Shown here in pieces: positions 51,446-60,162 of a DNA stretch of 64,000 nucleotides. Within the stretch, counting starts at the first letter, position 1, and each line of letters starts with the position of its first letter. The position numbers were made by a program, and so were the translations under genes. Below the pieces are notes generated by a model. The model ran no database searches, was not told the origin of the DNA, and saw only the letters and a program-made list of their open reading frames with translations. Source of the DNA: Rhodobacteraceae bacterium WFHF2C18 (GTDB taxonomy: Bacteria; Pseudomonadota; Alphaproteobacteria; Rhodobacterales; Rhodobacteraceae); the NCBI GenBank assembly GCA_002166865.1, contig NHTQ01000002.1:124001-188000 (forward strand), in the 5' to 3' direction.

Positions 51446-53171
51446 TTTCCTCGCGCCTCAGGGCGGTGGAGACGTCCAGGTAGGCCGCGATGACCGCCGA
51501 TTCGGACACGACGCCGATCAGCCGGCCATCGCCGCGATGCACGACGGGCACGGCCTCGCCCAGAAAGCCGCGCAGGGCCTGCAGCGCCTCCATCACCGTG
51601 GTGTCCTCGTGGAACTGCAGGGCGGGCGCGTGCAGCGCCTCGTCCCATCCCGTGGCGGCGGCATCGGCGCGCAGCACGCCGCGGAAACGTCCCTCGGCGT
51701 CGGTGACATAGCCTTCGGTCCAGTCGCTGGCGGCCAGGCGCCGGCGCAGGGCGGCGGGCGTCACCGCGTCGATCCGTGCCACGGGGGCGTCGGCCATGAC
51801 GTAGTCGCGCACCCTCAGCGCGGTCAGCCGCGCGCGGTCGCGTCCCGCCGACAGGTCCGCGCCGCGCCGGGCGAGCTGCACGTCGAAGAGCGACCGGCCG
51901 AAGACCCGGTGCGCGAGGATGTTGGAAAAGACCACCGCGACCATGGCCGCGATGGTGATGTCGTAGTTGCGCGTCAGCTCGAAGACGATGAGGATCGTCG
52001 CCAGCGGCGCGCCGATCACCGGGCTGGTCAGCGCCATCATGCCGCAGATCGCGTAGACGGCGACGCCCGATGTGGCCAGCCCCGTCGAATCGAGCATCGT
52101 CCAGAAGAACGCGCCCGACAGAATGCCGATCAGCAGCGCGGGGCTGAACACGCCGCCGGCGAACCCGAAACCGATGCAGAGCGCCGTCAGCGCCAGCTTG
52201 GCCGCCACCAGTACGGCCAGTTCCCCCGCGCCGAAAGCGCCCTCGATGGTGGCGAAGCGCAGGACCTCCTTGCCGATTCCCAGCACGTCGGGCAGCCACA
52301 GCGCCGTCAGCCCGACGGCCAGGCCCGCGGCGGCCGGGCGCAGAAGCGCGGGGATGCCGCTGCGCGGCGCCTGCGCCGCGACCCACAGCAGGAGCCGCAT
52401 GAAGGCGATGGCCAGCGCCGCCGCCAGCAGCCCCAGCACCGCAAAGAGCGCGAATTCGTAGCCGTGCTGGACGCCCTCGAACTTCACCAGGAACAGTGCG
52501 GGGCGCTGGAAGATGACATTGGCGAAGACATAGCCGATGGCCGCGGCTACCGTGGTCGGGGCGAAGGACTGGGTGGACCAGTGCCGCAGCACCACCTCGT
52601 GCGCGAAGACCAGCCCCGCGATGGGGGCGTTGAAGGCGGTGGAGATCGCCGCGGCCACGCCGCAGGCCACCGCGATCGACGGCAGGTTGGGCACCCGCAG
52701 CCGCAGCCGGCGCACCAGCCCGCCCAGCATCGCGCCCAGATAGACCATCGGCCCGTACTGGCCGACCGAGGCGCCGAACCCCAGCGAGATCATCGCCGCC
52801 AGCGTCGAGGCCATGCCGCCCTGCAACGAGGGCAGGGGGCGTTCGAACTGCACCGCGCGGATCACGTCGGGCGGGCCCAGGGGCCGGCCCTCGGGGGCGG
52901 CGAGGCGCAGGAGCGCGGCCACCAGCAGCCCGCCCGCCGCTGGCACCGCGACCGTGGCCAGTTGCACCAGGTGATCGCGGCCCTCGATCTGGACCCGTGT
53001 CCGCGGCGAGATCAGCAGCGCGTCGTTGAGCCAGAGCACCGCGTCCGTCAGGCCGATCGCCGCCAGCGACGCCAGCGCCCCCACCCCGAGCGCCACCAGC
53101 GTGAGCACGGCGGCGCGGTAGGCCGGTCCGGCGGGGCGCGGGTCGCTTGGGGCGTGGGCGAGGGCACTCAT
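51432..53171 (-). CDS. ClC-type chloride channel with CBS domains
   Basis: A 579-residue membrane protein with the ClC core (residues 15-430) and two C-terminal CBS domains (about 455-570). GGVFSP, FNAPIAGLVFAHE and RNYDI are family motifs. Compared with E. coli ClcA, the gating Glu148 position in GREGP is Tyr139 (GQYGP), the internal proton Glu203 position is Val193, and the Ser of GSGIP is lost (PLGPPD). This predicts a passive anion channel rather than a proton-coupled exchanger. The start ATG 53171 (MSALAHAP) is chosen because longer readings run into the LysR gene. The stop overlaps the binding-protein gene. Confidence 0.86.
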   Translation of the reverse strand: MSALAHAPSDPRPAGPAYRAAVLTLVALGVGALASLAAIGLTDAVLWLNDALLISPRTRVQIEGRDHLVQLATVAVPAAGGLLVAALLRLAAPEGRPLGPPDVIRAVQFERPLPSLQGGMASTLAAMISLGFGASVGQYGPMVYLGAMLGGLVRRLRLRVPNLPSIAVACGVAAAISTAFNAPIAGLVFAHEVVLRHWSTQSFAPTTVAAAIGYVFANVIFQRPALFLVKFEGVQHGYEFALFAVLGLLAAALAIAFMRLLLWVAAQAPRSGIPALLRPAAAGLAVGLTALWLPDVLGIGKEVLRFATIEGAFGAGELAVLVAAKLALTALCIGFGFAGGVFSPALLIGILSGAFFWTMLDSTGLATSGVAVYAICGMMALTSPVIGAPLATILIVFELTRNYDITIAAMVAVVFSNILAHRVFGRSLFDVQLARRGADLSAGRDRARLTALRVRDYVMADAPVARIDAVTPAALRRRLAASDWTEGYVTDAEGRFRGVLRADAAATGWDEALHAPALQFHEDTTVMEALQALRGFLGEAVPVVHRGDGRLIGVVSESAVIAAYLDVSTALRREENAVL

Positions 53172-53220
53172 GCGCGGCAGGATTTCCCAGATGCCGCGCC
53201 CATGCAATGAAAAGCCTGCG

Positions 53221-54156
53221 TCAGCTCGCGTCGAAGCCGAGGGTGGCGAAGCCGCGACCGGGGCTTTCGACCCAGGACAGGAAACACGCCACCAGCCGCG
53301 CCGCCGGCGATGTGGCGTCGTCGTCCGCGCGGGTGACGGCCCACCAGTCCAGTGAAATGCCCCGGTCGCCGATGGGCCGCGCCACCAGCGCGCCGGCGGC
53401 CAGTTCCGGCTGGATGGCCCATCGGCTGAAAAAGCTGACCCCGAAACCCGCGCGCAGCAGATCGACCACCGCCTCGGGCGTGGGCATGACCGACAGGTTG
53501 CGGAAGGGCGCGGTGGTGGGGCCGAGCAGCGCCTCCCATTCGAAGCCGGGCTCGTCCGCGAAGGGATAGAGATAGAGCCGCGCGTCACTCAGCATTTCGG
53601 AGGTGACATGGTCGGCGCCGGCCAGCGGATGGTCGGGGGCCATGACCGCGACCAGCGGATCGGGGCCCAGCCGGCGCCACTTGAACCGGCGCGAGGGGCG
53701 GGGCCGGGTATAGACGGTGGAGACGTCCACCGCCCCCTCCAGCAAGGAGGCGAGCGGGCGCTGGGTGGCGCCGCCGTAAAGGTCGATGTCGAGGTCCGGC
53801 GCCACGGTGCGGGCGTGATCCAGGAAGGGCGGCAGCCAGTGGTAGCGGTTGTAGGTGGCCTGCCCGAGGCGCACCACGGTGCGTCCCCGGCCGGCGTCGA
53901 TGTCCTGCTCGATCCGGGCCAGTTCGGACAGAAAGCGCGTGCCGAAACTGGCCAGGCGCTCGCCCTCGTCGGTCAGGCGCACGCCGTTCGCCCGGCGCAC
54001 CACCAGCGCCGCGCCGGCGCGGCGCTCGGCCTCGCGCAGGCGGTGGGACGCGGCGGACTGTGTCAGCCCCAGCCGCCGCGCGGCCGCGCCCACCGTGCCG
54101 GTTTCGGCCAGGGTGGCCAGCAGCGCGAGGTGATTGGTGGTCAGGCGGGGCAGCAT
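53221..54156 (-). CDS. LysR-type transcriptional regulator
   Basis: A 311-residue LTTR with an N-terminal winged helix-turn-helix (TVGAAARRLGLTQSAASHRLREAERR at about 20-46) and an effector-binding domain containing LYLYPFADEPGFEWEALLG and SVMPTPEAVVDLLRAGFGVSFF. The strongest landmark is the 17-bp palindrome with a T-N11-A core just upstream of its start, between this gene and the divergent EamA transporter, so it probably represses itself and controls the transporter. The effector is unknown. Confidence 0.9.
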   Translation of the reverse strand: MLPRLTTNHLALLATLAETGTVGAAARRLGLTQSAASHRLREAERRAGAALVVRRANGVRLTDEGERLASFGTRFLSELARIEQDIDAGRGRTVVRLGQATYNRYHWLPPFLDHARTVAPDLDIDLYGGATQRPLASLLEGAVDVSTVYTRPRPSRRFKWRRLGPDPLVAVMAPDHPLAGADHVTSEMLSDARLYLYPFADEPGFEWEALLGPTTAPFRNLSVMPTPEAVVDLLRAGFGVSFFSRWAIQPELAAGALVARPIGDRGISLDWWAVTRADDDATSPAARLVACFLSWVESPGRGFATLGFDAS

Positions 54157-54161
54157 GGGCC

Positions 54162-54178
54162 CATGAAATCATTTCATG
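54162..54178. promoter_or_regulatory. 17-bp palindromic LysR operator (T-N11-A)
   Basis: CATGAAATCATTTCATG is a perfect inverted repeat around one central base and holds a T-N11-A core (T54164 to A54176). It lies five bases upstream of the LysR start codon and about 57 bases upstream of the EamA gene, in their 78-base divergent intergenic region. Confidence 0.8.
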
Positions 54179-54234
54179 CTGCACGTGAAAACTCGGAATT
54201 ACCGCGCACGGCCGATTTGGCATAGGTCCGGGGT

Positions 54235-55161
54235 ATGAGACTACAGCCCTCCAGACACCTTGCCGTCACGGCCGATCCGCGCGTCGCCACGCTGATACTG
54301 GTGCTGGCCTCTGTCTGCTTCGGGCTGGTGCCGGGGTTTGCGCGCGAGTTGCAGGCGCAGGGCCTGCCGGATGCCGCGATCGCCTTCTACCGCTATGCCT
54401 TCACCGCCTTCGTCGCGCTGCCGTTCCTGCCCCGGAGCCGGGCCAAGCGCGGGCAGGCGCTGCTGCTGATCGGCAGCGGCGCACTGATGGGGCTGGGCTG
54501 GACCGGCTACCTGCAACTGGTGGGCAGCAACTCGATCGCGGCGGCGGGGGTGATCTACATGTCCTATCCCGCCTTCGCGGTGCTCTTCGCCTGGGCGCTT
54601 CTGGGCGTGCGGCCGGGGCTGCGGGCCTGGGCGGCCTGCGCCGCCGTCCTGGCCGCGGCGGCGCTGATGATGGGCGGAGAAAGCGGGCCGCTCGATCCCC
54701 TGTCGCTGCTCTGGGCATTGCCGGCGCCCTGCTTCTTCGGGCTGATGATCGTGGCGATCAGTGCCATGGTGCCGCGGCTGACCACGATGGAGCGGCTGGG
54801 CTGTACCGTGCTGGGCGCGGTGGTGGGCCTGCTGCCCGCCGTGGCCGCGACCGACCCGGCCGCGCTGCTTCCGGCGGACGAATCGGTCTGGCTGTCGCTT
54901 CTGGGGCTCGGCCTGATGACGGCGACGGTGCCGCAGCTTCTGTACATTCTCACCGCGCCGACCGTCGGGCCGGCGCGCGCCTCGGCGGCCGGGGCGGTGG
55001 AACTGCCGACGATGATCGTGGTGGGATGGCTGGGCTTCTCCGAAGCCTTCGGCCTGCGCGAGGGTGCCGCGGCGATCCTGGTGCTCTCCGCGATCGCCGT
55101 ATCGCCGTCGGTCAACACGGCGACGGCGCGCGGGCAGCGGGGCGTGTCGCGCCTGTCCTGA
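54235..55161 (+). CDS. EamA/DMT family transporter
   Basis: A 308-residue membrane protein with about ten hydrophobic segments in two EamA-type repeats: GLVPGFARELQAQGLPDAAIAFYRY and VIYMSYPAFAVLFAWALLGVRP in the first half, ILTAPTVGPARASAAGAVELPTMIVVGWLGFSEAF in the second. Such proteins export metabolites or amino acids. The divergent LysR gene and shared palindrome suggest its expression is controlled by that regulator. No substrate can be inferred. Confidence 0.88.
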   Translation: MRLQPSRHLAVTADPRVATLILVLASVCFGLVPGFARELQAQGLPDAAIAFYRYAFTAFVALPFLPRSRAKRGQALLLIGSGALMGLGWTGYLQLVGSNSIAAAGVIYMSYPAFAVLFAWALLGVRPGLRAWAACAAVLAAAALMMGGESGPLDPLSLLWALPAPCFFGLMIVAISAMVPRLTTMERLGCTVLGAVVGLLPAVAATDPAALLPADESVWLSLLGLGLMTATVPQLLYILTAPTVGPARASAAGAVELPTMIVVGWLGFSEAFGLREGAAAILVLSAIAVSPSVNTATARGQRGVSRLS

Positions 55162-55188
55162 CCGCACCCCGGACACGGTCTGCCCGCG

Positions 55189-55221
55189 AAAAAAGAGGCA
55201 TGCGCGGGTTGCGCATGCCTC
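55189..55221 (-). terminator. intrinsic terminator of the ctpA operon
   Basis: GAGGCATGCGC (55195-55205) and GCGCATGCCTC (55211-55221) form an 11-base perfect stem with a five-base loop; the plus-strand A6 at 55189-55194 gives T6 on the minus strand after ctpA. It lies 31 bases beyond the ctpA stop and may also end the convergent EamA transcript. Confidence 0.9.
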
Positions 55222-55251
55222 GGGGGTTGGTTTCGTGCTGCGTGCCGTGGC

Positions 55252-56598
55252 CTACTTCGCCTGCTCCAGCGCCGAAAGCCCGCGCAAGACGTCGATGGCA
55301 TAGGCGAGCTGGTAGTCCTCCTCGCGCAGCTTCGCCGCTTTCTCGGCCTTCTCGCGATCCTCCTTGATCTGGCGGACCTCGTCCTCGGACAGGCTGTCGT
55401 TGTCCAGGCTGCCGCGCAGATCCGCCTCGAAGCGGCCGCGGAGCGAGGAGGGCGTATCATCCTCTTCCTCGTCCTCGGCTTCGGGCCGCGTGGCCGGTTG
55501 CGGCACGACGATGTCGGGCGAGATGCCGAGCGCCTGGATCGAGCGGCCCGAGGGGGTGTAGTACCGCGCCGTGGTCAGGCGCATCGCCCCGTCGCCCCTG
55601 AGCGGCATGACCGTCTGGACCGAGCCCTTGCCGAAGCTCTTGGTGCCCACGACGATGGCGCGGCGGTGATCCTGGAGCGCGCCGGCGACGATCTCGGACG
55701 CGCTGGCCGAGCCACCGTTGATGAGCACCACCATCGGCTTGCCGTTGGTCAGATCGCCGGCGGTGGCGTTGAAGCGTTCCCCGTCCTGCAGGTTGCGGCC
55801 CCGGGTCGAGACGATCTCGCCCTTCTCGAGGAAGGCATCGGCGACCTTGATCGCCTGGGTGAGAAGCCCGCCGGGGTTGTTGCGCAGGTCCACCACGATG
55901 CCGGGGACGTTTTCCCAGCCGCCGGCCTCCTCGACCTGTTCGGCCAGCCCGTTTTCGAGGTTCTTGAAGGTCTGGTCGTTGAAGGTGGTCACGCGCAGGA
56001 CCACGGCTTCCTGTTCGGTGCGGGCGCGCACGGCGGTCAGCTTGATCGTGTCCCGGATGATCGAGACGTCGAAGGGTTCGTCGCGGCCTTCGCGCACGAC
56101 GGTGATGACGATCTCGCTGCCCACCGGGCCGCGCATCATCTCCACCGCCTCGTCCAGCGTCAGGCCCAGCACGCTCTCGCCGTCCACGTGGGTGATGAAA
56201 TCCCCCGCCTCGACGCCGGCGTTGTCGGCCGGGGTGCCGTCGATCGGCGAGACGACCTTGACGAAGCCGTCCTCCTGCGTGACCTCGATGCCCAGCCCGC
56301 CGAACTCGCCGCGGGTCTGCACCCGCATGTCCTTGGCATCCTGGGGGCTGAGGTAGCTGGAGTGCGGATCGAGCGAGGTGAGCATGCCGTTGATCGCGGC
56401 CTCGATCAGCTCGCCCTCGTCGACCTCCTCGACGTAGTTGGAGCGGATGCGCTCGAAGATGTCCCCGAACAGGTCGAGCTGTTCGTAGACGTCGGTGTTC
56501 TTCGCCGCTTCCTGCGCCAGCAACGGCGCGGCCACCTGCGTGGTCACGACGATCCCGGCCAGCGTGCCGGCGGCGGCGGCCATCAGGAATTTCTTCAT
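55252..56598 (-). CDS. ctpA: C-terminal processing peptidase CtpA (S41)
   Basis: A 448-residue periplasmic protease with a signal peptide (residues 1-28), a PDZ domain near 95-170 (GGLGIEVTQEDGFVKVVSPIDGTPA) and an S41 peptidase domain. The catalytic Ser is in NGGSASASEIVAGALQ near 300 and the Lys in GTKSFGKGSVQ near 325. The C-terminal 70 residues are acidic and helical. It cleaves at the C-terminus of envelope proteins, including amidase or hydrolase regulators. The gene starts three bases after the envC stop, so it ends the five-gene operon. Confidence 0.94.
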   Translation of the reverse strand: MKKFLMAAAAGTLAGIVVTTQVAAPLLAQEAAKNTDVYEQLDLFGDIFERIRSNYVEEVDEGELIEAAINGMLTSLDPHSSYLSPQDAKDMRVQTRGEFGGLGIEVTQEDGFVKVVSPIDGTPADNAGVEAGDFITHVDGESVLGLTLDEAVEMMRGPVGSEIVITVVREGRDEPFDVSIIRDTIKLTAVRARTEQEAVVLRVTTFNDQTFKNLENGLAEQVEEAGGWENVPGIVVDLRNNPGGLLTQAIKVADAFLEKGEIVSTRGRNLQDGERFNATAGDLTNGKPMVVLINGGSASASEIVAGALQDHRRAIVVGTKSFGKGSVQTVMPLRGDGAMRLTTARYYTPSGRSIQALGISPDIVVPQPATRPEAEDEEEDDTPSSLRGRFEADLRGSLDNDSLSEDEVRQIKEDREKAEKAAKLREEDYQLAYAIDVLRGLSALEQAK

Positions 56599-56601
56599 GG
56601 G

Positions 56602-57735
56602 TCAGTCTTCCTCGTCTGTCTTGAACCACTGGTCCGGGTCGACCGGCGTGTTGTTTTCCCGCACCTCTATATAGAGCGTTTCGCTGCGTTCCGCACCCTC
56701 CGCGCCCGTTCGCGTCGGCAGGACCTCGCCCTCGCCCGCGGCCGTGCCGCCCATCAGGCCCACCGGGCTGCCGCCCGGCAGGACCTCGCCCGCCTTCCCG
56801 TAGACCACATCGAGGCCGGCGAGGACCAGAAGAATCCCGGCCTGCGGTTCAAGGATGGCGACCTTGCCGTAGTCCAGAAGCGGCCCGCGATAGCGCAGGG
56901 TGGCCGCGGTGGGGGTCGTGACCAGCGCCCGGGGGCGGGTGGCCACCAGCAGACCGGGGCGGGTGATTCCGGCGGCGTCCGCCTCGCCCGCGCGGCGCAG
57001 GATGCGGCCCTGGACGGGCAGGGGCAGATCCCCCTTGCGGTCGGTGATGTCGGGCAGGCTGCCGGGTGCCTCGTCCTCGGCGATCTTGCTCAGCCCGCTG
57101 GCGAAGCCGGTCAGCGTCTCGGCCGAGGCGACCAGCAGGGCGGTCTTGACCGGGTCCTCGGTAAAGCGGCGGGGCAGGTCCGTGCGGTCCGCGATGGCCT
57201 GGCTGAGAGCCGTGCGCGCCTTTTGCAGTCCGACCAGCCCTTCCTCCAGTTGGCCGGCGGCGCTTTCCTGCAGGGCACGCAGCACGCCGACCTCTTCGAG
57301 CTTGCGGCGCAGGCCCGCTGCGCGGTCGTTGAGCGCCGGGGCAACGTCGGCCAGGATCATGCCCGAGCGCGCCGTGCCCTTGGGCCCGGCCGGATGCAGC
57401 AAGAGCACGGGGGCGGGGCTTTCGCCCATGCTCATCAGCACACCGAGCAGGCGCGCGACCTCGTCCTCGCGGGCGTTCAGCTCGCGGGTCAGCGCCTGTT
57501 CGCGGATGGCGGCCCGGCGCAGGCCCTCGCGCATGGCGCGCAGCCCGTCCTCGTAGGCGCGAATGGTCTCCGTCAGCGCCTTGACGCGGTTGCGCGCGCC
57601 GCGGGCCGCGTCGAGCTTTCGGGCCGCCCGCTCCAGCCGCTCGGCGGCGGCCTGGGCCGCGGCGCCGGGATCGGGGGGCTGGGCCGCGGCCGGAGCGGCG
57701 AGCGCCAGCGCCAGGAGCAGGGCGCGCAGCATCAT
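56602..57735 (-). CDS. envC: EnvC-like murein hydrolase activator with degenerate LytM domain
   Basis: A 377-residue exported protein: signal peptide (residues 1-19, ALAAPAAAQ), coiled coil at about 25-110 (EREQ-rich helices), a middle helical part, and a C-terminal LytM/M23-like domain near 255-365 (GDLPLPVQGRILRRAGE, YRGPLLDYGKVAILEPQAGILLVLAGLDVVYGKAGEVLPGGSPVG). The zinc ligands of M23 peptidases are missing (the HxH position reads LEPQ-like), as in E. coli EnvC, which activates amidases rather than cutting itself. The start overlaps the gpmI stop (ATGA). Confidence 0.87.
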   Translation of the reverse strand: MMLRALLLALALAAPAAAQPPDPGAAAQAAAERLERAARKLDAARGARNRVKALTETIRAYEDGLRAMREGLRRAAIREQALTRELNAREDEVARLLGVLMSMGESPAPVLLLHPAGPKGTARSGMILADVAPALNDRAAGLRRKLEEVGVLRALQESAAGQLEEGLVGLQKARTALSQAIADRTDLPRRFTEDPVKTALLVASAETLTGFASGLSKIAEDEAPGSLPDITDRKGDLPLPVQGRILRRAGEADAAGITRPGLLVATRPRALVTTPTAATLRYRGPLLDYGKVAILEPQAGILLVLAGLDVVYGKAGEVLPGGSPVGLMGGTAAGEGEVLPTRTGAEGAERSETLYIEVRENNTPVDPDQWFKTDEED

Positions 57736-59252
57736 TCGATCAGGCTCTCGCCGGTCATCTCGGCCGGTTGCGGCAGGTTCATCAGGGCCAGAAGGGTGGG
57801 CGCCAGATCGGCCAGGCGGCCGTCGCGCAGGCGGGCGCCCGGGGGCCCGCCCACCAGGATCACGGGCACGGGGTTCAGCGTATGCGCGGTGTGCGGCCCG
57901 CCCGTTTCCGGGTCGACCATCGTCTCGCAGTTGCCGTGGTCGGCGGTGACGATCATGGCGCCGCCGGCATCGCCAAGCGCGTCGAGCGCCCGGCCGAGGC
58001 CCGTGTCGACCGCCTCGCAGGCGGCGATCGCGGCCTTCAGATCGCCGGTGTGGCCCACCATGTCGGGGTTGGCGTAATTGACCACGATCAGGTCGTAGTC
58101 GTCCCGGATCGCCGCGGTCAGGTGCTCCGTCACCTCCCCGGCGGACATCTCGGGCTGCTGGTCGTAGGTCGCCACCTTGGGGCTGGGCGCCATGTAGCGG
58201 TCCTCGCCGCGCTCGGGCGCCTCCTTGCCGCCGGCGAGGAAGAAGGTGACATGCGGGTACTTCTCGGTCTCGGCGATGTGGTACTGGCGGCCGCCCTGCC
58301 CGGCCACCCATTCCGACAGGGTGTTCACGATCGTGCGCGCCGGAAAGACCACGTCCATCCAGGCGTTGTGGGCCTCGGAATATTCCACCATGCCCAGAAG
58401 CGCGGCCCAGTCGGGGCGCGGGCCGGTCTCGAAGGCGTCGAAGCCGGGCTCGCCCACGGCGCGCAGGATCTCGCGGGCGCGGTCGGCGCGGAAGTTGAGG
58501 CAGAAGAACCCGTCGCCGTCCCGCGCGCCGGCATAGTCGCCGATCGCCGTGGGCGCGACGAACTCATCGGATTCGGAACGGGCATAGGCGTTGGTCACCG
58601 CCGTGCGGGCGTCCGCGGCGTGCAGCCCCCGGCCCTTGATCATGGCCTCGTAGGCCTCCTGCACGCGGTCCCAGCGGTTGTCGCGGTCCATGGCGTAGTA
58701 GCGGCCGGTGACGGTGGCGATCCGGGCGGTCCGCGGCAGGCCCTCTTCCAGCCTCTGGAAATAGGTCCGGGCCGATCGGGGCAGCACGTCGCGCCCGTCG
58801 GTCACGGCATGCAGGGCCACCGGAACGCCGGCGTCCGCGATCACCTGCGCGGCGGCGAGGACATGATCGATATGCCCGTGCACGCCGCCGTCCGAGACCA
58901 CGCCCATCAGATGCGCGGTGCCGCCCGTGCCCCGCAGCCGCTGGATGAAGCGCTGCAGCGCGTCGTTCTCGAAGAAGGTGCCCTCCTCGATGGCCAGGTC
59001 GATCTGGCCCAGGTCCATCGCCACCACGCGGCCCGCCCCGATGTTGGTGTGGCCAACCTCGGAATTTCCCATCTGGCCGGTGGGAAGCCCCACGTCCCGC
59101 CCGTGGGTGACGAGGGTGGCATGCGGGCAGGTGGCCATCAGGCGGTCGAAGGTCGGGGTCCTGGCGAGATGGGGCGCGTTGGCCGCGGTGTCCTCCGACA
59201 GGCCCCAACCGTCGAGAATGCACAGGACAACGGGTTTGGGGGTGCTGCTCAT
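57732..59252 (-). CDS. gpmI: 2,3-bisphosphoglycerate-independent phosphoglycerate mutase
   Basis: A 506-residue alkaline-phosphatase-superfamily enzyme. LCILDGWGLSED with the metal Asp lies at 11-22, the phospho-Ser is in GQMGNSEVGHTNIG near 62, and TADHGNCETMVD near 425 carries the second metal site. It converts 3- to 2-phosphoglycerate in glycolysis/gluconeogenesis, the latter being essential for growth on C2 compounds. The stop overlaps the envC start by four bases, and rlmH lies 70 bases upstream. Confidence 0.96.
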   Translation of the reverse strand: MSSTPKPVVLCILDGWGLSEDTAANAPHLARTPTFDRLMATCPHATLVTHGRDVGLPTGQMGNSEVGHTNIGAGRVVAMDLGQIDLAIEEGTFFENDALQRFIQRLRGTGGTAHLMGVVSDGGVHGHIDHVLAAAQVIADAGVPVALHAVTDGRDVLPRSARTYFQRLEEGLPRTARIATVTGRYYAMDRDNRWDRVQEAYEAMIKGRGLHAADARTAVTNAYARSESDEFVAPTAIGDYAGARDGDGFFCLNFRADRAREILRAVGEPGFDAFETGPRPDWAALLGMVEYSEAHNAWMDVVFPARTIVNTLSEWVAGQGGRQYHIAETEKYPHVTFFLAGGKEAPERGEDRYMAPSPKVATYDQQPEMSAGEVTEHLTAAIRDDYDLIVVNYANPDMVGHTGDLKAAIAACEAVDTGLGRALDALGDAGGAMIVTADHGNCETMVDPETGGPHTAHTLNPVPVILVGGPPGARLRDGRLADLAPTLLALMNLPQPAEMTGESLIE

Positions 59253-59322
59253 GGTGCCTCCTGTAGCGTCGCGGCCCTTCTAGCGGTTCGCCGCGCCGGG
59301 GTGAAGCGCAAGAAGCGCCCCG

Positions 59323-59793
59323 TCAGCTGCGGTGATAGGGGGTTCCGGCCAGGATGGTGACGGCGCGGTAGATCTGTTCGGCCAGCATGACCCGCGCCAG
59401 CAGGTGCGGCCAGACCATCGGCCCGAAGGAAAGGGACAGATCGGCCCGCTCTCGCAGGGGCGGTGCCAGGCCGTCGGCCCCGCCGAGGACGAACGCCAGG
59501 TCGCTGCGGCCCTCGTCGCGCCAGCGCGCGATCCGGTCCGCGAACCGGGGGGATGTCAGGGTCTTGCCGCGCTCGTCCAGCGCGACCAGCGCCGCGCCCC
59601 GGGGAATGGCCCGTTCCAGCAGACCGGCCTCGGCCGCCATGCCGCCGCCCTTGCGGTCCTCGACCTCGTGCAATTGCGCGGGGCCCAGGCCAAGGGCCCG
59701 GCCAGTCCGGCCGGCCCGGTCCAGGTAGTCGTCGGTCAGGTCACGCTCCGGGCCGGCACGGGCCCGGCCAACGGCGCAGACGTGAAGACGCAT
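59323..59793 (-). CDS. rlmH: 23S rRNA (pseudouridine1915-N3)-methyltransferase
   Basis: A 156-residue SPOUT-family methyltransferase beginning MRLHVCAVGRARAGPERDL and containing the knot segment LAFVLGGADGLAPPLRERADLSLSFGPMVWPHLLARVML near 100-138, diagnostic of RlmH. It methylates pseudouridine 1915 of 23S rRNA. Its ATG directly follows the rsfS stop (TGA-ATG with no gap), so the two are coupled as in many bacteria. Confidence 0.95.
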   Translation of the reverse strand: MRLHVCAVGRARAGPERDLTDDYLDRAGRTGRALGLGPAQLHEVEDRKGGGMAAEAGLLERAIPRGAALVALDERGKTLTSPRFADRIARWRDEGRSDLAFVLGGADGLAPPLRERADLSLSFGPMVWPHLLARVMLAEQIYRAVTILAGTPYHRS

Positions 59794-60162
59794 TCAGGTC
59801 GAGGCGGCGGCAGCGTCCCGGGTGGGCAGCCACATCTTTTCGAGCTGATAGAACTCGCGCACCTCGGGGCGGAAGACGTGCACGATGACGTCGCCGGTGT
59901 CGATCAGGACCCAGTCCGCCGTCTCCTTGCCCTCGACCCGCGCCAGCACGCCTAGGTCATGCTTGAGCCGGTCGGCCAGCTTTTCCGAGATCGCCGAGAC
60001 CTGGCGCGAGGACCGGCCCGAGCAGATCACCATGTAATCGCCCATGGCGGATTTTCCGCGCAGATCGATCTGCACGACATCTTCGGCCTTGTCTTCGGAA
60101 AGTGAGGAGAGCACGAGTTGAAGCTGGTCTTCGCTCGTAATGCTGTTCACGGGCGCCGCCAT
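59794..60162 (-). CDS. rsfS: ribosomal silencing factor RsfS
   Basis: A 122-residue protein with the RsfS core: LSSLSEDKAEDVVQIDLRGKSAMGDYMVICSGRSSRQVSAISEKLADRLK and GKETADWVLIDTGDVIVHVFRPEVREFYQLEKMW. RsfS binds ribosomal protein uL14 and prevents 30S-50S joining in starvation. ATG 60162 has no strong ribosome site of its own; a good one lies 57 bases upstream before a different-frame short reading that overlaps this start. It is the first gene of the rsfS-rlmH-gpmI-envC-ctpA operon. Confidence 0.93.
   Translation of the reverse strand: MAAPVNSITSEDQLQLVLSSLSEDKAEDVVQIDLRGKSAMGDYMVICSGRSSRQVSAISEKLADRLKHDLGVLARVEGKETADWVLIDTGDVIVHVFRPEVREFYQLEKMWLPTRDAAAAST

Noticed and set aside
51432-53588. 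N-terminal extension of the ClC protein to base 53588
   Set aside because: The extra 139 residues overlap the LysR gene in another frame and are Ser/Pro/Arg-rich; ATG 53171 gives a normal ClC start.
55498-58077. 859-codon plus-strand open frame
   Set aside because: Antisense to ctpA, envC and gpmI, which are clearly real; composition is His/Asp/Gly/Arg rich without domains.
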